Position numbers and translations under genes: made by a program
Part shown: piece after piece, positions 1 through 6,591 of the stretch
Layout of the letters: every line of letters begins with the position of its first letter
How positions within the stretch are numbered: the stretch's first letter is position 1
The notes under the pieces: generated by a model
What the model was told of the DNA's origin: nothing
The model's input: only the letters and a program-made list of their open reading frames with translations
The model's database searches: none
Assembly: GCA_023424475.1 (NCBI GenBank)
Contig: JAFADX010000296.1
Coordinates: 1-12,569 of the forward strand
Direction: 5' to 3'
Source of the DNA: Pseudomonadota bacterium
GTDB lineage: Bacteria; Pseudomonadota; Alphaproteobacteria; Acetobacterales; Acetobacteraceae
DNA length: 12,569 nucleotides

Positions 1-309
1 CGCTTCTTTTGTGCCTCAGGCGCCGGCATTCGCCGGCTTGGCTTGCGCGCCGTGCCCTGGCGTTCCGATGGCTGCTGACGGTCTGGGCGCGGTCGCGCTG
101 TGCGCTCCCGGCCCGAGGCGGAGGGCCGCGGGCCGCACGGTCCGGTGACTGGCTGGTGGCGCTGGTCGAAGGACGTGCAGTCGGGAGGGGGCGCCCTGTC
201 GGGGACTAGAGCAGATCCCGATCAGGTGGAATCACCCGATCGGGTGAAGATGCCCACAGAAACCACAGGCTGGAGACATTGCCATGAGCCAGGGCGAACG
301 GGAACGGCT
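1..309. other. Left-edge region with no recognised gene
   Basis: No reading frame here has a recognisable product. A plus-strand frame of about 66 codons near the edge and a minus-strand frame that stays open to the edge are both Arg/Pro-rich, as expected for random frames in very GC-rich DNA. A small hairpin (GCCGGC-ATTC-GCCGGC, 22-37) lies near the edge without a T-run. The only structured element is the repeat-like block at 207-251. A gene fragment continuing left of the window cannot be excluded. Confidence 0.5.
207..251. repeat. Palindrome-bearing intergenic repeat-like element
   Basis: The block contains a perfect 16-bp palindrome, TCACCCGATCGGGTGA (232-247). The upstream CCCGATC (217-223) can also pair with GATCGGG (238-244), so two alternative hairpins are possible. 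The layout (a GAGCA-GATCCCGA opening, a GTGGAATCA centre, a TCGGGTGAAGAT-GC ending) resembles the dispersed intergenic repeats common in alphaproteobacteria. It sits just beyond the 3' end of the thioesterase gene. Only one copy is visible here, so calling it a repeat is inference from its form. It could instead be a protein-binding palindrome or a weak terminator. Confidence 0.45.
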
Positions 310-741
310 CTAGCCCTTCGGTCGGGGCAGGCTGAACACGCCGCTCGCGCGCAGCACCGGCACGCCATCGGCTTCGAAGCGACCTTCCACGAACATCAGC
401 CGGGCCGTGCGCCGCAGCAGCCCCGGCCGGCATTCCAGCCAGGTGCCGAGCGGCGCCGGCGCCAGATAGTCCGTCACCAGGCTCACCGTCACGAAATGCC
501 CCGGCGTGCCGGCCTGCTCCGCGCCCCCGATACCGAGGACGATGTCGGCGAAGGTCGCGAGCATGCCGCCATGGGCGACCGCCTGGTTGTTGCAGTGCCG
601 GCGCTCCAGCCGGATGCCGAAGACCGCCCCGCCCTCCTGCGCGCGCTGCCAGATCGGCCCGATCGGCTCCAGGAAGGGGCCGCCGGCCCGGCGCGGCACG
701 AATCCCGCGGGGACCCCGTACCCGGCCTCGCCATCCACCAC
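310..741 (-). CDS. PaaI-family hotdog-fold thioesterase
   Basis: This is a 143-residue protein of the PaaI/YbgC-like acyl-CoA thioesterase type, expected to hydrolyse an acyl- or aryl-CoA thioester in the cytoplasm; the substrate cannot be read from sequence. The family signature is clear: H49-x-N51, then A56-H57-G58-G59 followed by a helix with the conserved acidic residue D66 (HGGMLATFAD). A β-rich second half follows (VTVSLVTDYLAPAP...). The length fits a single hotdog domain. A longer frame exists back to an ATG at 849, but its first 36 residues are Arg-rich and unlike the family. The GTG at 741 has GGAGGAG seven bases upstream and is the better start. A second GTG follows directly at 738. 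The gene is divergent from manC and has no visible operon partner. Confidence 0.85.
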   Translation of the reverse strand: MVDGEAGYGVPAGFVPRRAGGPFLEPIGPIWQRAQEGGAVFGIRLERRHCNNQAVAHGGMLATFADIVLGIGGAEQAGTPGHFVTVSLVTDYLAPAPLGTWLECRPGLLRRTARLMFVEGRFEADGVPVLRASGVFSLPRPKG

Positions 742-748
742 GCGCAAA

Positions 749-755
749 CTCCTCC
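749..755 (-). promoter_or_regulatory. Strong Shine-Dalgarno deciding the thioesterase GTG start
   Basis: On the minus strand GGAGGAG is followed by a 7-base spacer (TTTGCGC) and then GTG at 741-739. This near-consensus site is why the short GTG form is preferred over the ATG at 849. Confidence 0.75.
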
Positions 756-772
756 GTCGAATTCCGCGGGCG

Positions 773-801
773 ATCCTACAGCGCGGCCAAACTTGTGCCG
801 A
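773..801 (-). promoter_or_regulatory. Possible sigma-70-like promoter for the thioesterase
   Basis: On the minus strand TCGGCA (796-801) and TAGGAT (773-778) are separated by 17 bases, with four of six matches to each consensus hexamer. This would give a 5' leader of about 25 bases, just enough for the GGAGGAG site. In GC-rich alphaproteobacterial DNA such matches are weak evidence. No equally good promoter was found for manC in the same divergent spacer. Confidence 0.3.
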
Positions 802-884
802 GATGCCTTCCCTTCGCCGTCTTTGCATCGCATAGGACGGGAAACGCACGAGACAGCACGCTCCCGAACCGACTGCCGGACGCC

Positions 885-2306
885 ATGACGACGCAAGATA
901 CCCAGATCCTTCCCGTGATCCTCTCCGGCGGCACGGGCACCCGCCTCTGGCCGCTCTCGCGGGAAGGCTATCCGAAGCAGTTCTGGCCGCTGGCCTCGGA
1001 GCGGCCGATGCTCGCCGAGACCGCCGCGCGCGCGGAAGGCCCGGGGTTCCTGCCGCCCATGGCCGTCTGCAACGAGGCGCACCGCTTCCTCGTCGCCGAA
1101 CAGCTCCGCGGCCGCAACGCGCGCATCGTGCTCGAACCCGCCGGCCGCAACAGCGCCCCGGCCATCGCCGCGGCCGCCCTGCTCGCCGAGGAAGCCGGCC
1201 CCGGCACTGTCATGTGGATCATGGCCGCGGATTCGGCGATCGCCGACGTGCCGGCGCTGCATGCCGCGCTCGCCGCCGCCGCCTCGGCCGCGCGCGCCGG
1301 CCGCATCGTGACCTTCGGCATGAAGCCCACCGCGCCCGAAGCGGGCTATGGCTACATCGAGACGGGCGCCGAGCTTCCCGGCCTGCCCGGCGTGCACGAC
1401 ATTGCCCGCTTCGTCGAGAAGCCGGACGCCGCCCGCGCGGCCGAGTTCCTCGCCGGCGGCAGGCACCTGTGGAATTCCGGCATGTTCGTCGCGACCGCCT
1501 CGGTGCTGATCGCCGAGCTCGAGCGCCACGCGCCCGGCCTGCTCGCCGCCGTCCGCGCCGCCGTCGAAGGCGCGAAGCGCGACATGGACTTCGTCCGCCT
1601 CGCCGCCGAGCCCTTCCTCGCCGCCCCCTCGATCAGCATCGACTATGCGGTGATGGAACGCACGCAGCACGCCGCCGTGGTGCCGGCCGCGATCGGCTGG
1701 TCGGACATCGGCTCCTGGGCGGCGCTGTGGGAGATCAGCGCGAGGGACGCCGCGGGCAACGCCGCGACCGGCCCGGTCGAGATCCTCGACAGCCGCAACT
1801 GCTACGTCCGCAGCGAGGGGATCCTGACCGGCGTGGTCGGCCTCGAGGACGCGGTGGTGGTCGTCACCGACGACGCCGTGCTCGCGATGCACCGCGACCG
1901 CGCGCAGGACGTGAAGAAGCTCGTGGACGCGCTGAAGGCCAGGGGCCGCAAGGAAGCGACCGAGCATCGCCGCGCCTATCGCCCCTGGGGCCACTACGAG
2001 GGCCTGATCATGGGCGACCGCTTCCAGGTGAAGAAGATCCAGGTGCGCCCCGGCGCGAAGCTCTCGCTGCAGAAGCACTTCCATCGCGCGGAGCACTGGG
2101 TCGTGGTCTCCGGCACCGCCATCGTGCGCCGCGACGAGGAGGAGATCCTCCTGCGCGAGAACGAGAGCGTCTACCTGCCGCTCGGCTGCGTCCACCGGAT
2201 GGAGAATCCCGGGATGATCCCGCTGGTGCTGATCGAGGTGCAGTCGGGCTCCTACCTCGGCGAGGACGACATCGTCCGCTTCGAGGACACCTACGGCCGC
2301 GCCTGA
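885..2306 (+). CDS. manC: Mannose-1-phosphate guanylyltransferase / mannose-6-phosphate isomerase
   Basis: The 473-residue enzyme makes GDP-mannose from mannose-1-phosphate and GTP, for polysaccharide or glycan synthesis; the family is often bifunctional with phosphomannose isomerase activity. The N-terminal nucleotidyltransferase domain (about 8-290) carries the GGTGTRLWPLSREGYPKQF loop (15-33), GYGYIE (154-159), FVEKP (176-180), WNSGMF (196-201) and WSDIGSW (272-278). The C-terminal cupin domain (about 365-465) has RPWGHYE, then QKHFHRAEHW (396-405) with the presumed metal ligands, and a late H437. Length is typical of the AlgA/ManC two-domain form. The usual PxDH motif of the transferase domain reads AADS (114-117), with Ser for His. 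The start at 885 matches the family N-terminus, and the Shine-Dalgarno is weak. No other sugar-nucleotide gene is nearby, so the glycan it serves is unknown. Confidence 0.93.
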   Translation: MTTQDTQILPVILSGGTGTRLWPLSREGYPKQFWPLASERPMLAETAARAEGPGFLPPMAVCNEAHRFLVAEQLRGRNARIVLEPAGRNSAPAIAAAALLAEEAGPGTVMWIMAADSAIADVPALHAALAAAASAARAGRIVTFGMKPTAPEAGYGYIETGAELPGLPGVHDIARFVEKPDAARAAEFLAGGRHLWNSGMFVATASVLIAELERHAPGLLAAVRAAVEGAKRDMDFVRLAAEPFLAAPSISIDYAVMERTQHAAVVPAAIGWSDIGSWAALWEISARDAAGNAATGPVEILDSRNCYVRSEGILTGVVGLEDAVVVVTDDAVLAMHRDRAQDVKKLVDALKARGRKEATEHRRAYRPWGHYEGLIMGDRFQVKKIQVRPGAKLSLQKHFHRAEHWVVVSGTAIVRRDEEEILLRENESVYLPLGCVHRMENPGMIPLVLIEVQSGSYLGEDDIVRFEDTYGRA

Positions 2307-2334
2307 GACGGCCGGCCGCGCGGCGCGCCGTCTT
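2307..2334 (+). terminator. Weak terminator-like hairpin after manC
   Basis: Directly after the manC stop, GACGGC (2307-2312) pairs with GCCGTC (2327-2332). A GC-rich inner stem may extend the pairing across a 2x2 mismatch. Only TT follows, so this is a weak intrinsic terminator at best. Confidence 0.35.
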
Positions 2335-2423
2335 GCACCGCGTCCTTGATCCGGCGCAATGCGCCGCGCCGGAAAGCGCGGAAGATGTGCGATGCAAGGA
2401 CAACCGCCAAGAAGGGCCGGCCC

Positions 2424-2687
2424 ATGAATCATCGCCACCGCAAGATCCTCCACGCGCTTTTCGCGCATCCCGTCAGCGCGAACATCGACCCGAAGCTGGT
2501 CCATGCCGTCTTCGAGGAACTGGGCGCCGAGGTCTCGCACAACGGCTCGGGCCGCGTTGCCGTCAGGCTGAACGGCAAGGCGCATGCCTTCCACGATTCG
2601 CACCACAGCCTTTCGAAGGAGGAGGTCGTCTCGATCCGCAACTTCCTCGCCGAGGCCGGCGTCGATCCCGCGGCCTATCCGGACTGA
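2424..2687 (+). CDS. Small HicA-like protein, no HicB partner
   Basis: This is an 87-residue protein: HRKILHALFAHPVSANI, a helix (KLVHAVFEELGAEV, 24-37), a β-hairpin (GRVAVRLNGKAHAFH, 43-57) and a C-terminal helix (KEEVVSIRNFLAEAGV, 65-80). The order and the G-x-R-V-x-V-x-L-N-G strand resemble short proteins commonly annotated as HicA-family toxins, which have a dsRNA-binding-like fold and in proven cases cleave mRNA. The GSHH-type catalytic His of classical HicA is not obvious: the equivalent region reads GSGRV, while a His cluster (FHDSHH, 56-61) lies further on. No HicB antitoxin is encoded next to it, so toxin activity is doubtful and a housekeeping RNA-binding role is possible. ATG at 2424 is preceded by GAAGGG about 8 bases upstream. 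An in-frame ATG at 2385 is an alternative start. Confidence 0.7.
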   Translation: MNHRHRKILHALFAHPVSANIDPKLVHAVFEELGAEVSHNGSGRVAVRLNGKAHAFHDSHHSLSKEEVVSIRNFLAEAGVDPAAYPD

Positions 2688-2696
2688 CGCGCCGCG

Positions 2697-2713
2697 CGGA
2701 GCCGGAGGCTCCG
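2697..2713 (+). terminator. Hairpin after the HicA-like gene
   Basis: CGGAGCC-GGA-GGCTCCG forms a perfect 7-bp stem with a 3-base loop, ten bases after the HicA-like stop codon. No T-run follows, so it may act as a weak terminator or a transcript 3'-end protector. The remaining spacer up to dctP (2714-2901) shows a further small GGGCGC/GCGCCC hairpin at 2800-2814 and no gene. Confidence 0.4.
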
Positions 2714-2901
2714 TCACAACCCCTGCGTGCAGACCGAGGCCGCAGCCTGCCCGCCGCCGCGCCAGCCCTGCCCCCGGCGGCGTCCGGAACAGGCAATGCG
2801 GGCGCGCGGCGCCCATTCCCGTGGCCTCACCCCCCTTGCGCCGGCCGGCAACAGGCGCCGAAGATGCCGCAGGCAAGAAACCTAAGCAGGGGGCTCACTG
2901 C

Positions 2902-3900
2902 ATGACCATCTCCCGACGCCACGCACTCCTCGCAACCGGGGGCGGCCTGGCCGCTGCCGCGATCGGCGGAGCGCCGGCGCAGGCACAGACCCGCTGGCAG
3001 TGCGCGACCGCCTACGCGGACGGCAACTTCCACACCCGGAACCTGCGCGAGTTCGCCGAGGCGGTGCAGTCCGCGACCGGCGGCAAGCTGCAGATCCAGG
3101 TCCATTCCAACGCCTCGCTGCTGACCATGCCGCAGATCAAGCGCGGCGTGCAGACCGGCCAGGCGCAGATGGGCGAGATCCTGATGTCGGCCTACGGCAA
3201 CGAGGATCCCTTCTTCGAGGTGGACGGCATCCCGATGCTGGTCACCACCTGGGACCAGTCGAAGAAGCTCGCGGAGCTGCAGAAGCCCTACATCGAATCC
3301 CGCTTCCAGCGCACCGGGCTGACCCTGCTCTACATGGTGCAGTGGCCGCAGTCGGGCATCTACAGCAACGTGCCGGTCGAGAGCGTGGAGACGCTGCGCG
3401 GCACGAAGATGCGCACCTACAACCCGCTGACCAACCGCTTCGCGCAGCTCTGCGGCGCGACGCCGACGCTCGTGCAGTCGGCCGAGGTGCCGCAGGCCTT
3501 CGCGACCGGCGTGGTCAACACGATGGTCACCAGCGCCGCGACCGGCGTCGACACCCAGGCATGGGATTTCGTGAAGTACTTCACGCCGGTCGGCTTCACC
3601 CGCACGAAGAACGCGGTCTTCTGCAACACCCGGCAGTTCAGCGCGCTGCCGGCCGAGGTGCAGGCCGCCGTCCGCACCGCCGCCGCCGCCGCGCAGGAGC
3701 GCGGCCTGCGCATGGCGATGGAGGACGAAGCCTCCAAGCAGAACACGCTGGGGAGCCACGGCATGACCATCGGCACGCCCTCGCCGGCGCTGATGGAAGG
3801 CCTGGTCCGCATCGGCCGGACGATCACCGACGAGTGGGTGGCCAAGGCGGGCGACGACGGCAAGCGCCTGATCGAAGCCTATCGCGCGGCCATCGCCTGA
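2902..3900 (+). CDS. dctP: TRAP transporter solute-binding protein, DctP type
   Basis: The 332-residue periplasmic receptor of a tripartite ATP-independent transporter captures a substrate, usually a carboxylate, and delivers it to the DctQ/DctM membrane complex. The N-terminus is a signal peptide with a Tat-like S4-R5-R6-x-A-L-L motif, an Ala/Gly-rich core and an A26-Q27-A28 cleavage site. The mature chain follows the DctP pattern: LREFAEAVQSATGGKLQIQVH (48-68), a KRGVQTGQAQMGE segment (80-92), and LRGTKMRTYN (165-174), whose R171 matches the conserved carboxylate-binding Arg. A V-x-T-x-x-T-S segment (205-211) follows. The substrate cannot be assigned. ATG at 2902 has AGGGGG about 8 bases upstream. 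It is the first gene of the dctP-dctQ-dctM set. Confidence 0.93.
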   Translation: MTISRRHALLATGGGLAAAAIGGAPAQAQTRWQCATAYADGNFHTRNLREFAEAVQSATGGKLQIQVHSNASLLTMPQIKRGVQTGQAQMGEILMSAYGNEDPFFEVDGIPMLVTTWDQSKKLAELQKPYIESRFQRTGLTLLYMVQWPQSGIYSNVPVESVETLRGTKMRTYNPLTNRFAQLCGATPTLVQSAEVPQAFATGVVNTMVTSAATGVDTQAWDFVKYFTPVGFTRTKNAVFCNTRQFSALPAEVQAAVRTAAAAAQERGLRMAMEDEASKQNTLGSHGMTIGTPSPALMEGLVRIGRTITDEWVAKAGDDGKRLIEAYRAAIA

Positions 3901-3907
3901 CCCCGCA

Positions 3908-3948
3908 GCGGTCCGCGGCCCTCGTGCCGCGGACCGCCCCCGGCTTTT
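3908..3948 (+). terminator. Perfect 12-bp hairpin between dctP and dctQ (attenuator)
   Basis: GCGGTCCGCGGC (3908-3919) and GCCGCGGACCGC (3926-3937) pair perfectly around a 6-base loop. TTTT follows at 3945-3948. In binding-protein operons such hairpins partly end transcription or stabilise the upstream mRNA, so the soluble receptor is made in excess over the membrane subunits. That role is inferred here from position and structure. Confidence 0.7.
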
Positions 3949-3974
3949 CCCCGAACCCAACGGAGGCGCATCCG

Positions 3975-4013
3975 ATGGGCTGCACCCGCAACCACGGGAC
4001 CTTCGGCGCTTGA
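3975..4013 (+). CDS. Putative 12-residue leader micro-ORF overlapping dctQ
   Basis: An ATG at 3975 with an ideal Shine-Dalgarno (GGAGG, 3962-3966, 8-base spacer) opens the reading frame MGCTRNHGTFGA. Its TGA stop (4011-4013) overlaps the TTG start of dctQ (4010-4012). Translation of this short frame could deliver terminating ribosomes to the weak TTG start. The other explanation is a one-base frameshift, real or from sequencing, in which this is the original N-terminus of DctQ. Nothing marks the peptide itself as functional. Confidence 0.4.
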   Translation: MGCTRNHGTFGA

Positions 4014-4549
4014 GCATCCTTCGCCGCGCACTCGACGCGCTCTATCTCCTTGGCGGCATCCTCGGCGCGCTGGCGCTCGCCGCCATCGCCGGCATCATCG
4101 CGACCCAGGTCATCGGGCGGCAGTTCGGGCAGACGGTCCCCGGCGCCGACGACCTCACCGCCTTCTCGGTCGCGGCCTCGGCGACGCTGCCGCTCGCCTA
4201 TACCTTCCGGCACGGCGCGCATATCCGCGTCGACCTCATCGTCGGGCACACCAGCGGCGTGCCGCGCTTCGTCCTCGAGACGGTCGCGCTCGCCATCGCC
4301 GCAGGCCTGGCCTGGTTCTTCGCCTATGCGGTGCTCGACCTCGCGAGCGACAGCTATGCGTTCAACGACGTGGCGCAGGGCTCGGTGCCCTGGCTGCTCT
4401 GGATCCCGCAGGTGCTTTGCGGCTTCGGCGTCTCGCTCTTCGCGCTCTCGCTGACCGACGACCTCGTGGTGCACCTCACGGGCGGCACGCCCTCCTACCG
4501 CCGCGCCGCGGAGATGAGCGCGCTCGAGCGCGCGGGGGAAGAAATATGA
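4010..4549 (+). CDS. dctQ: TRAP transporter small permease subunit, DctQ type
   Basis: The 179-residue small membrane subunit of the TRAP transporter pairs with DctM in the inner membrane. Four hydrophobic segments are visible (about 12-36, 47-65, 88-112 and 127-148). The family-typical stretch PGADDLTAFSV (44-54) leads into LPLAYTFRHGAHIRVDLIVG (60-79). No ATG or GTG is available upstream in frame. The TTG at 4010 gives a normal family N-terminus (MSILRRALDALYLL), so it is taken as the start. That TTG overlaps the stop of a 12-codon micro-ORF that has a much better ribosome-binding site. The 3' end overlaps the dctM start by ATGA (4546-4549), indicating translational coupling. Confidence 0.88.
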   Translation: MSILRRALDALYLLGGILGALALAAIAGIIATQVIGRQFGQTVPGADDLTAFSVAASATLPLAYTFRHGAHIRVDLIVGHTSGVPRFVLETVALAIAAGLAWFFAYAVLDLASDSYAFNDVAQGSVPWLLWIPQVLCGFGVSLFALSLTDDLVVHLTGGTPSYRRAAEMSALERAGEEI

Positions 4550-5880
4550 TGGAACTCGCACAGGGCGAGGCCGGGCTGCTGCTGCTCGGCCTGCTCTTCC
4601 TCTTCCTCGGCCTTGGCGTCTGGATCGGCGTCGCGCTGATGGCGGTGGGGCTGGCGGGCGTGGTCGTGCTGCCGATCCTGATCCCCGCCATGCCGACCAT
4701 GCCGCCCGAGAAGGTGATGGGAACGGCGATCTGGCAGTCGCTCGCCTCCTGGACGCTCGCCGCGCTGCCGCTGTTCATCTGGATGGGCGAGATCCTGTTC
4801 CGCACGAAGCTCAGCGAGGACATGTTCCGCGGCCTCGCCCCCTGGGTGCAGCGGCTGCCGGGGCGGCTGATGCACGTCAACGTCATCGGCTGCGGCATCT
4901 TCGCCGCCGTGTCGGGGTCCTCGGCGGCGACGGCGGCGACGATCGGCAAGATGTCGCTGCCGGCGCTGACGCAGCGCGGCTACCACCAGCCCATGGCGAT
5001 CGGCTCGCTCGCCGGGGCGGGCACGCTCGGGCTGCTGATCCCGCCCTCGATCGTCATGATCGTCTATGGCGTCGCCGCCGAGGTCTCGATCGTCCGGCTG
5101 TTCATCGCCGGGGTGCTGCCGGGCATCATGCTCATCGTGCTGTTCAGCGGCTACATCGCCATCTGGTCGATGCTCAACCCGACGCTGACGCCGCCCAAGG
5201 ACCCGCCGATGTCCTTCGGCGAGCGGCTGCAGGCAAGCGCCAGCCTCATTCCGGTGATCGGGCTGATCCTCTTCGTCATGGGCAGCATCTACTTCGGCTT
5301 CGCCACGGCGACCGAGGCGGCGGTCTTCGGCGTGGTCGGCGCGCTCGCGCTCTCGGCCTGGGGCGGGACGCTCACCTGGTCGTCCTTCTCGGGCAGCCTG
5401 ATGGGCGCGGTGCGCCTCGCCTGCATGATCAACCTGATCCTGGCGGGTGCCGCCTTCCTCACGCAGGCGATGGCCTATTCGGGCATTCCCGCGGCGATGG
5501 CCCAATGGGTCGGCAGCCAGGGCTTCAGCCCCTATGTCATCATCGCCTTCCTGACGGTGATCTACCTGATCCTCGGCTGCTTCATCGACGGCATCAGCAT
5601 GATCGTGCTCACCGCCTCGGTGGTGCTGCCGATCATCCAGGCGACCGGCTTCGACCTGCTGTGGTTCGGCATCTTCATCGTGCTCGTGGTGGAGATGGCG
5701 CAGATCACGCCGCCTGTCGGCTTCAACCTCTTCGTGCTCCAGGGCCTCACCGGCAGGAGCATCTTCGAGGTGGCCCGCTACACCATGCCGTTCTTCCTGC
5801 TGATGGTGACGGCGGTGGCGATCGTCACGGTGTTCCCGGCCATCGTCACCTGGCTGCCGCAGACCATGCTCTCGCGCTGA
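4546..5880 (+). CDS. dctM: TRAP transporter large permease subunit, DctM type
   Basis: This 444-residue channel subunit belongs to the ion-transporter superfamily and moves the substrate with ion (usually Na+) symport. It is hydrophobic throughout, with roughly a dozen membrane segments. Signature stretches include GIFAAVSGSSAATAATIG (117-134), LGLLIPPSIVMIVYG (161-175), GCFIDGISMIVLTASVVLPI (344-363) and ITPPVGFNLFVLQG (387-400). These correspond to the two inverted hairpin/unwound-helix regions that form the transport and cation sites in the family. Length is typical. Tandem ATGs occur at 4546 and 4549; the first overlaps the dctQ stop. With dctP and dctQ it makes a complete transporter. 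No regulator gene is adjacent. Confidence 0.93.
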   Translation: MMELAQGEAGLLLLGLLFLFLGLGVWIGVALMAVGLAGVVVLPILIPAMPTMPPEKVMGTAIWQSLASWTLAALPLFIWMGEILFRTKLSEDMFRGLAPWVQRLPGRLMHVNVIGCGIFAAVSGSSAATAATIGKMSLPALTQRGYHQPMAIGSLAGAGTLGLLIPPSIVMIVYGVAAEVSIVRLFIAGVLPGIMLIVLFSGYIAIWSMLNPTLTPPKDPPMSFGERLQASASLIPVIGLILFVMGSIYFGFATATEAAVFGVVGALALSAWGGTLTWSSFSGSLMGAVRLACMINLILAGAAFLTQAMAYSGIPAAMAQWVGSQGFSPYVIIAFLTVIYLILGCFIDGISMIVLTASVVLPIIQATGFDLLWFGIFIVLVVEMAQITPPVGFNLFVLQGLTGRSIFEVARYTMPFFLLMVTAVAIVTVFPAIVTWLPQTMLSR

Positions 5881-5905
5881 ACCGGAGAGGCCGCGTCCCT
5901 GCCGA

Positions 5906-5926
5906 GGGCGGCCCCATGGGCCGCCC
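5906..5926. terminator. Symmetrical hairpin between convergent dctM and DedA genes
   Basis: GGGCGGCCC (5906-5914) and GGGCCGCCC (5918-5926) form a perfect 9-bp stem with a 3-base loop. It lies in the 54-base spacer between the dctM stop and the convergent DedA stop. The flanks carry only short T-runs, but position and strength suggest a shared bidirectional terminator. Confidence 0.6.
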
Positions 5927-5934
5927 TTCCCCGT

Positions 5935-6525
5935 TCAGCCAATCGCCCCGTCGCCCGCAGGGCGGGCGCCGGCGCCGCGGCAGCGCGAGCGCTGCCAGAC
6001 ATGGCGGATGACGAAGCCGGCCAGCGCCAGGGCGGCGATGGCGCAGATGGTCCAGAACAGCCGCTCGACCCCGAGCCAGGCGCCGAGGAACCAGCCGGCG
6101 GCGACGAAGGAGGCTGACCAGACGCCCGCCGCGATGAAGTTCAGCGCCGCGAAGCGCAGGCGGTCGTAGCCGGTCAGGCCGCAGACCAGCGAGGCGACGT
6201 TGCGGATGCCATAGAGGAAGCGAAACGTCAGGATGAACAGCGTGCCGTAGCGTTCCAGCAGCGCCTCGGCCTTGCCGATGCGCGCGCGGCATTTCGGGAA
6301 GCGTTCGAGGATGGAGGGGCCATAGCGTCGCCCGAGGTAGAACCAGGTCTGGTCCCCCAGGTAGGAGCCGAGCCAGACCGATCCCATCAGGAACCATGGA
6401 TCGACGAGCCCCATCGTCGCGCCGACAGCCGCCGCCGCGAGCACGAAGGTTTCTCCCTCGAAGAACGCCCAGGCAGCGGCTACGAGATACGCGAGCCCTC
6501 CCCAGTCGGCCCAGAATTCGGCCAA
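5935..6525 (-). CDS. DedA-family membrane protein
   Basis: This 196-residue polytopic inner-membrane protein belongs to the DedA (SNARE-associated/VTT) family. Characterised members flip phospholipid or undecaprenyl-phosphate carriers, or support envelope homeostasis. Motifs include FFEGETFVLAAAA (21-33), with the conserved acidic pair E23/E25, then GSYLGDQTWFYLGRRYG (53-69) and RFLYGIRNVASLVCG (102-116), with Arg residues R102 and R108. LRFAALNFIAAGVWS (123-137) completes the VTT domain, and the last helix ends in an Arg-rich cytoplasmic tail. The start is TTG at 6525 with AGGGGA six bases upstream; no in-frame ATG exists before residue 38. It lies 66 bases downstream of the VOC gene on the same strand. 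Length is normal; the cargo is unknown. Confidence 0.9.
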   Translation of the reverse strand: MAEFWADWGGLAYLVAAAWAFFEGETFVLAAAAVGATMGLVDPWFLMGSVWLGSYLGDQTWFYLGRRYGPSILERFPKCRARIGKAEALLERYGTLFILTFRFLYGIRNVASLVCGLTGYDRLRFAALNFIAAGVWSASFVAAGWFLGAWLGVERLFWTICAIAALALAGFVIRHVWQRSRCRGAGARPAGDGAIG

Positions 6526-6531
6526 GCGAAG

Positions 6532-6537
6532 TCCCCT
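6532..6537 (-). promoter_or_regulatory. Shine-Dalgarno supporting the DedA TTG start
   Basis: On the minus strand AGGGGA is followed by a 6-base spacer (CTTCGC) and then TTG at 6525-6523. It is the only credible initiation site for the complete DedA domain. Confidence 0.6.
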
Positions 6538-6543
6538 GTTGTT

Positions 6544-6584
6544 GAATGCAGATAACCCGCTCAGGCGCGGGAGGGGAATGCAGA
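6544..6584. repeat. Nine-base direct repeats flanking a hairpin between VOC and DedA genes
   Basis: GAATGCAGA occurs at 6544-6552 and again at 6576-6584, 32 bases apart (about three helical turns). Between them CCCGC (6556-6560) and GCGGG (6567-6571) form a small stem. Read on the minus strand, the stem is followed by TTAT and could weakly terminate the VOC transcript. The repeats could be a tandem operator for the DedA gene. Both roles are inference. Confidence 0.35.
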
Positions 6585-6591
6585 AAGCGCG

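Noticed and set aside
22..37. GCCGGC-ATTC-GCCGGC hairpin at the left edge as a terminator
   Set aside because: The short 6-bp stem has no T-run and no assigned gene ends there. Such stems are frequent by chance at this GC content.
9..209. A 66-codon plus-strand frame at the left edge
   Set aside because: It has no motif, an Arg/Gly/Ala-rich random composition and no ribosome-binding site, so it is not reported as a gene.
310..849. Long form of the thioesterase starting at ATG 849
   Set aside because: The extra 36 residues are Arg-rich and unlike the family, while GTG 741 has a near-perfect Shine-Dalgarno. The long form would also consume nearly all of the divergent spacer.
489..2876. A 795-residue open frame on the minus strand opposite manC and the thioesterase region
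   Set aside because: It is an Arg/Gly/His-rich shadow of manC and neighbouring genes in high-GC DNA. It overlaps well-recognised proteins in other frames and shows no domain.
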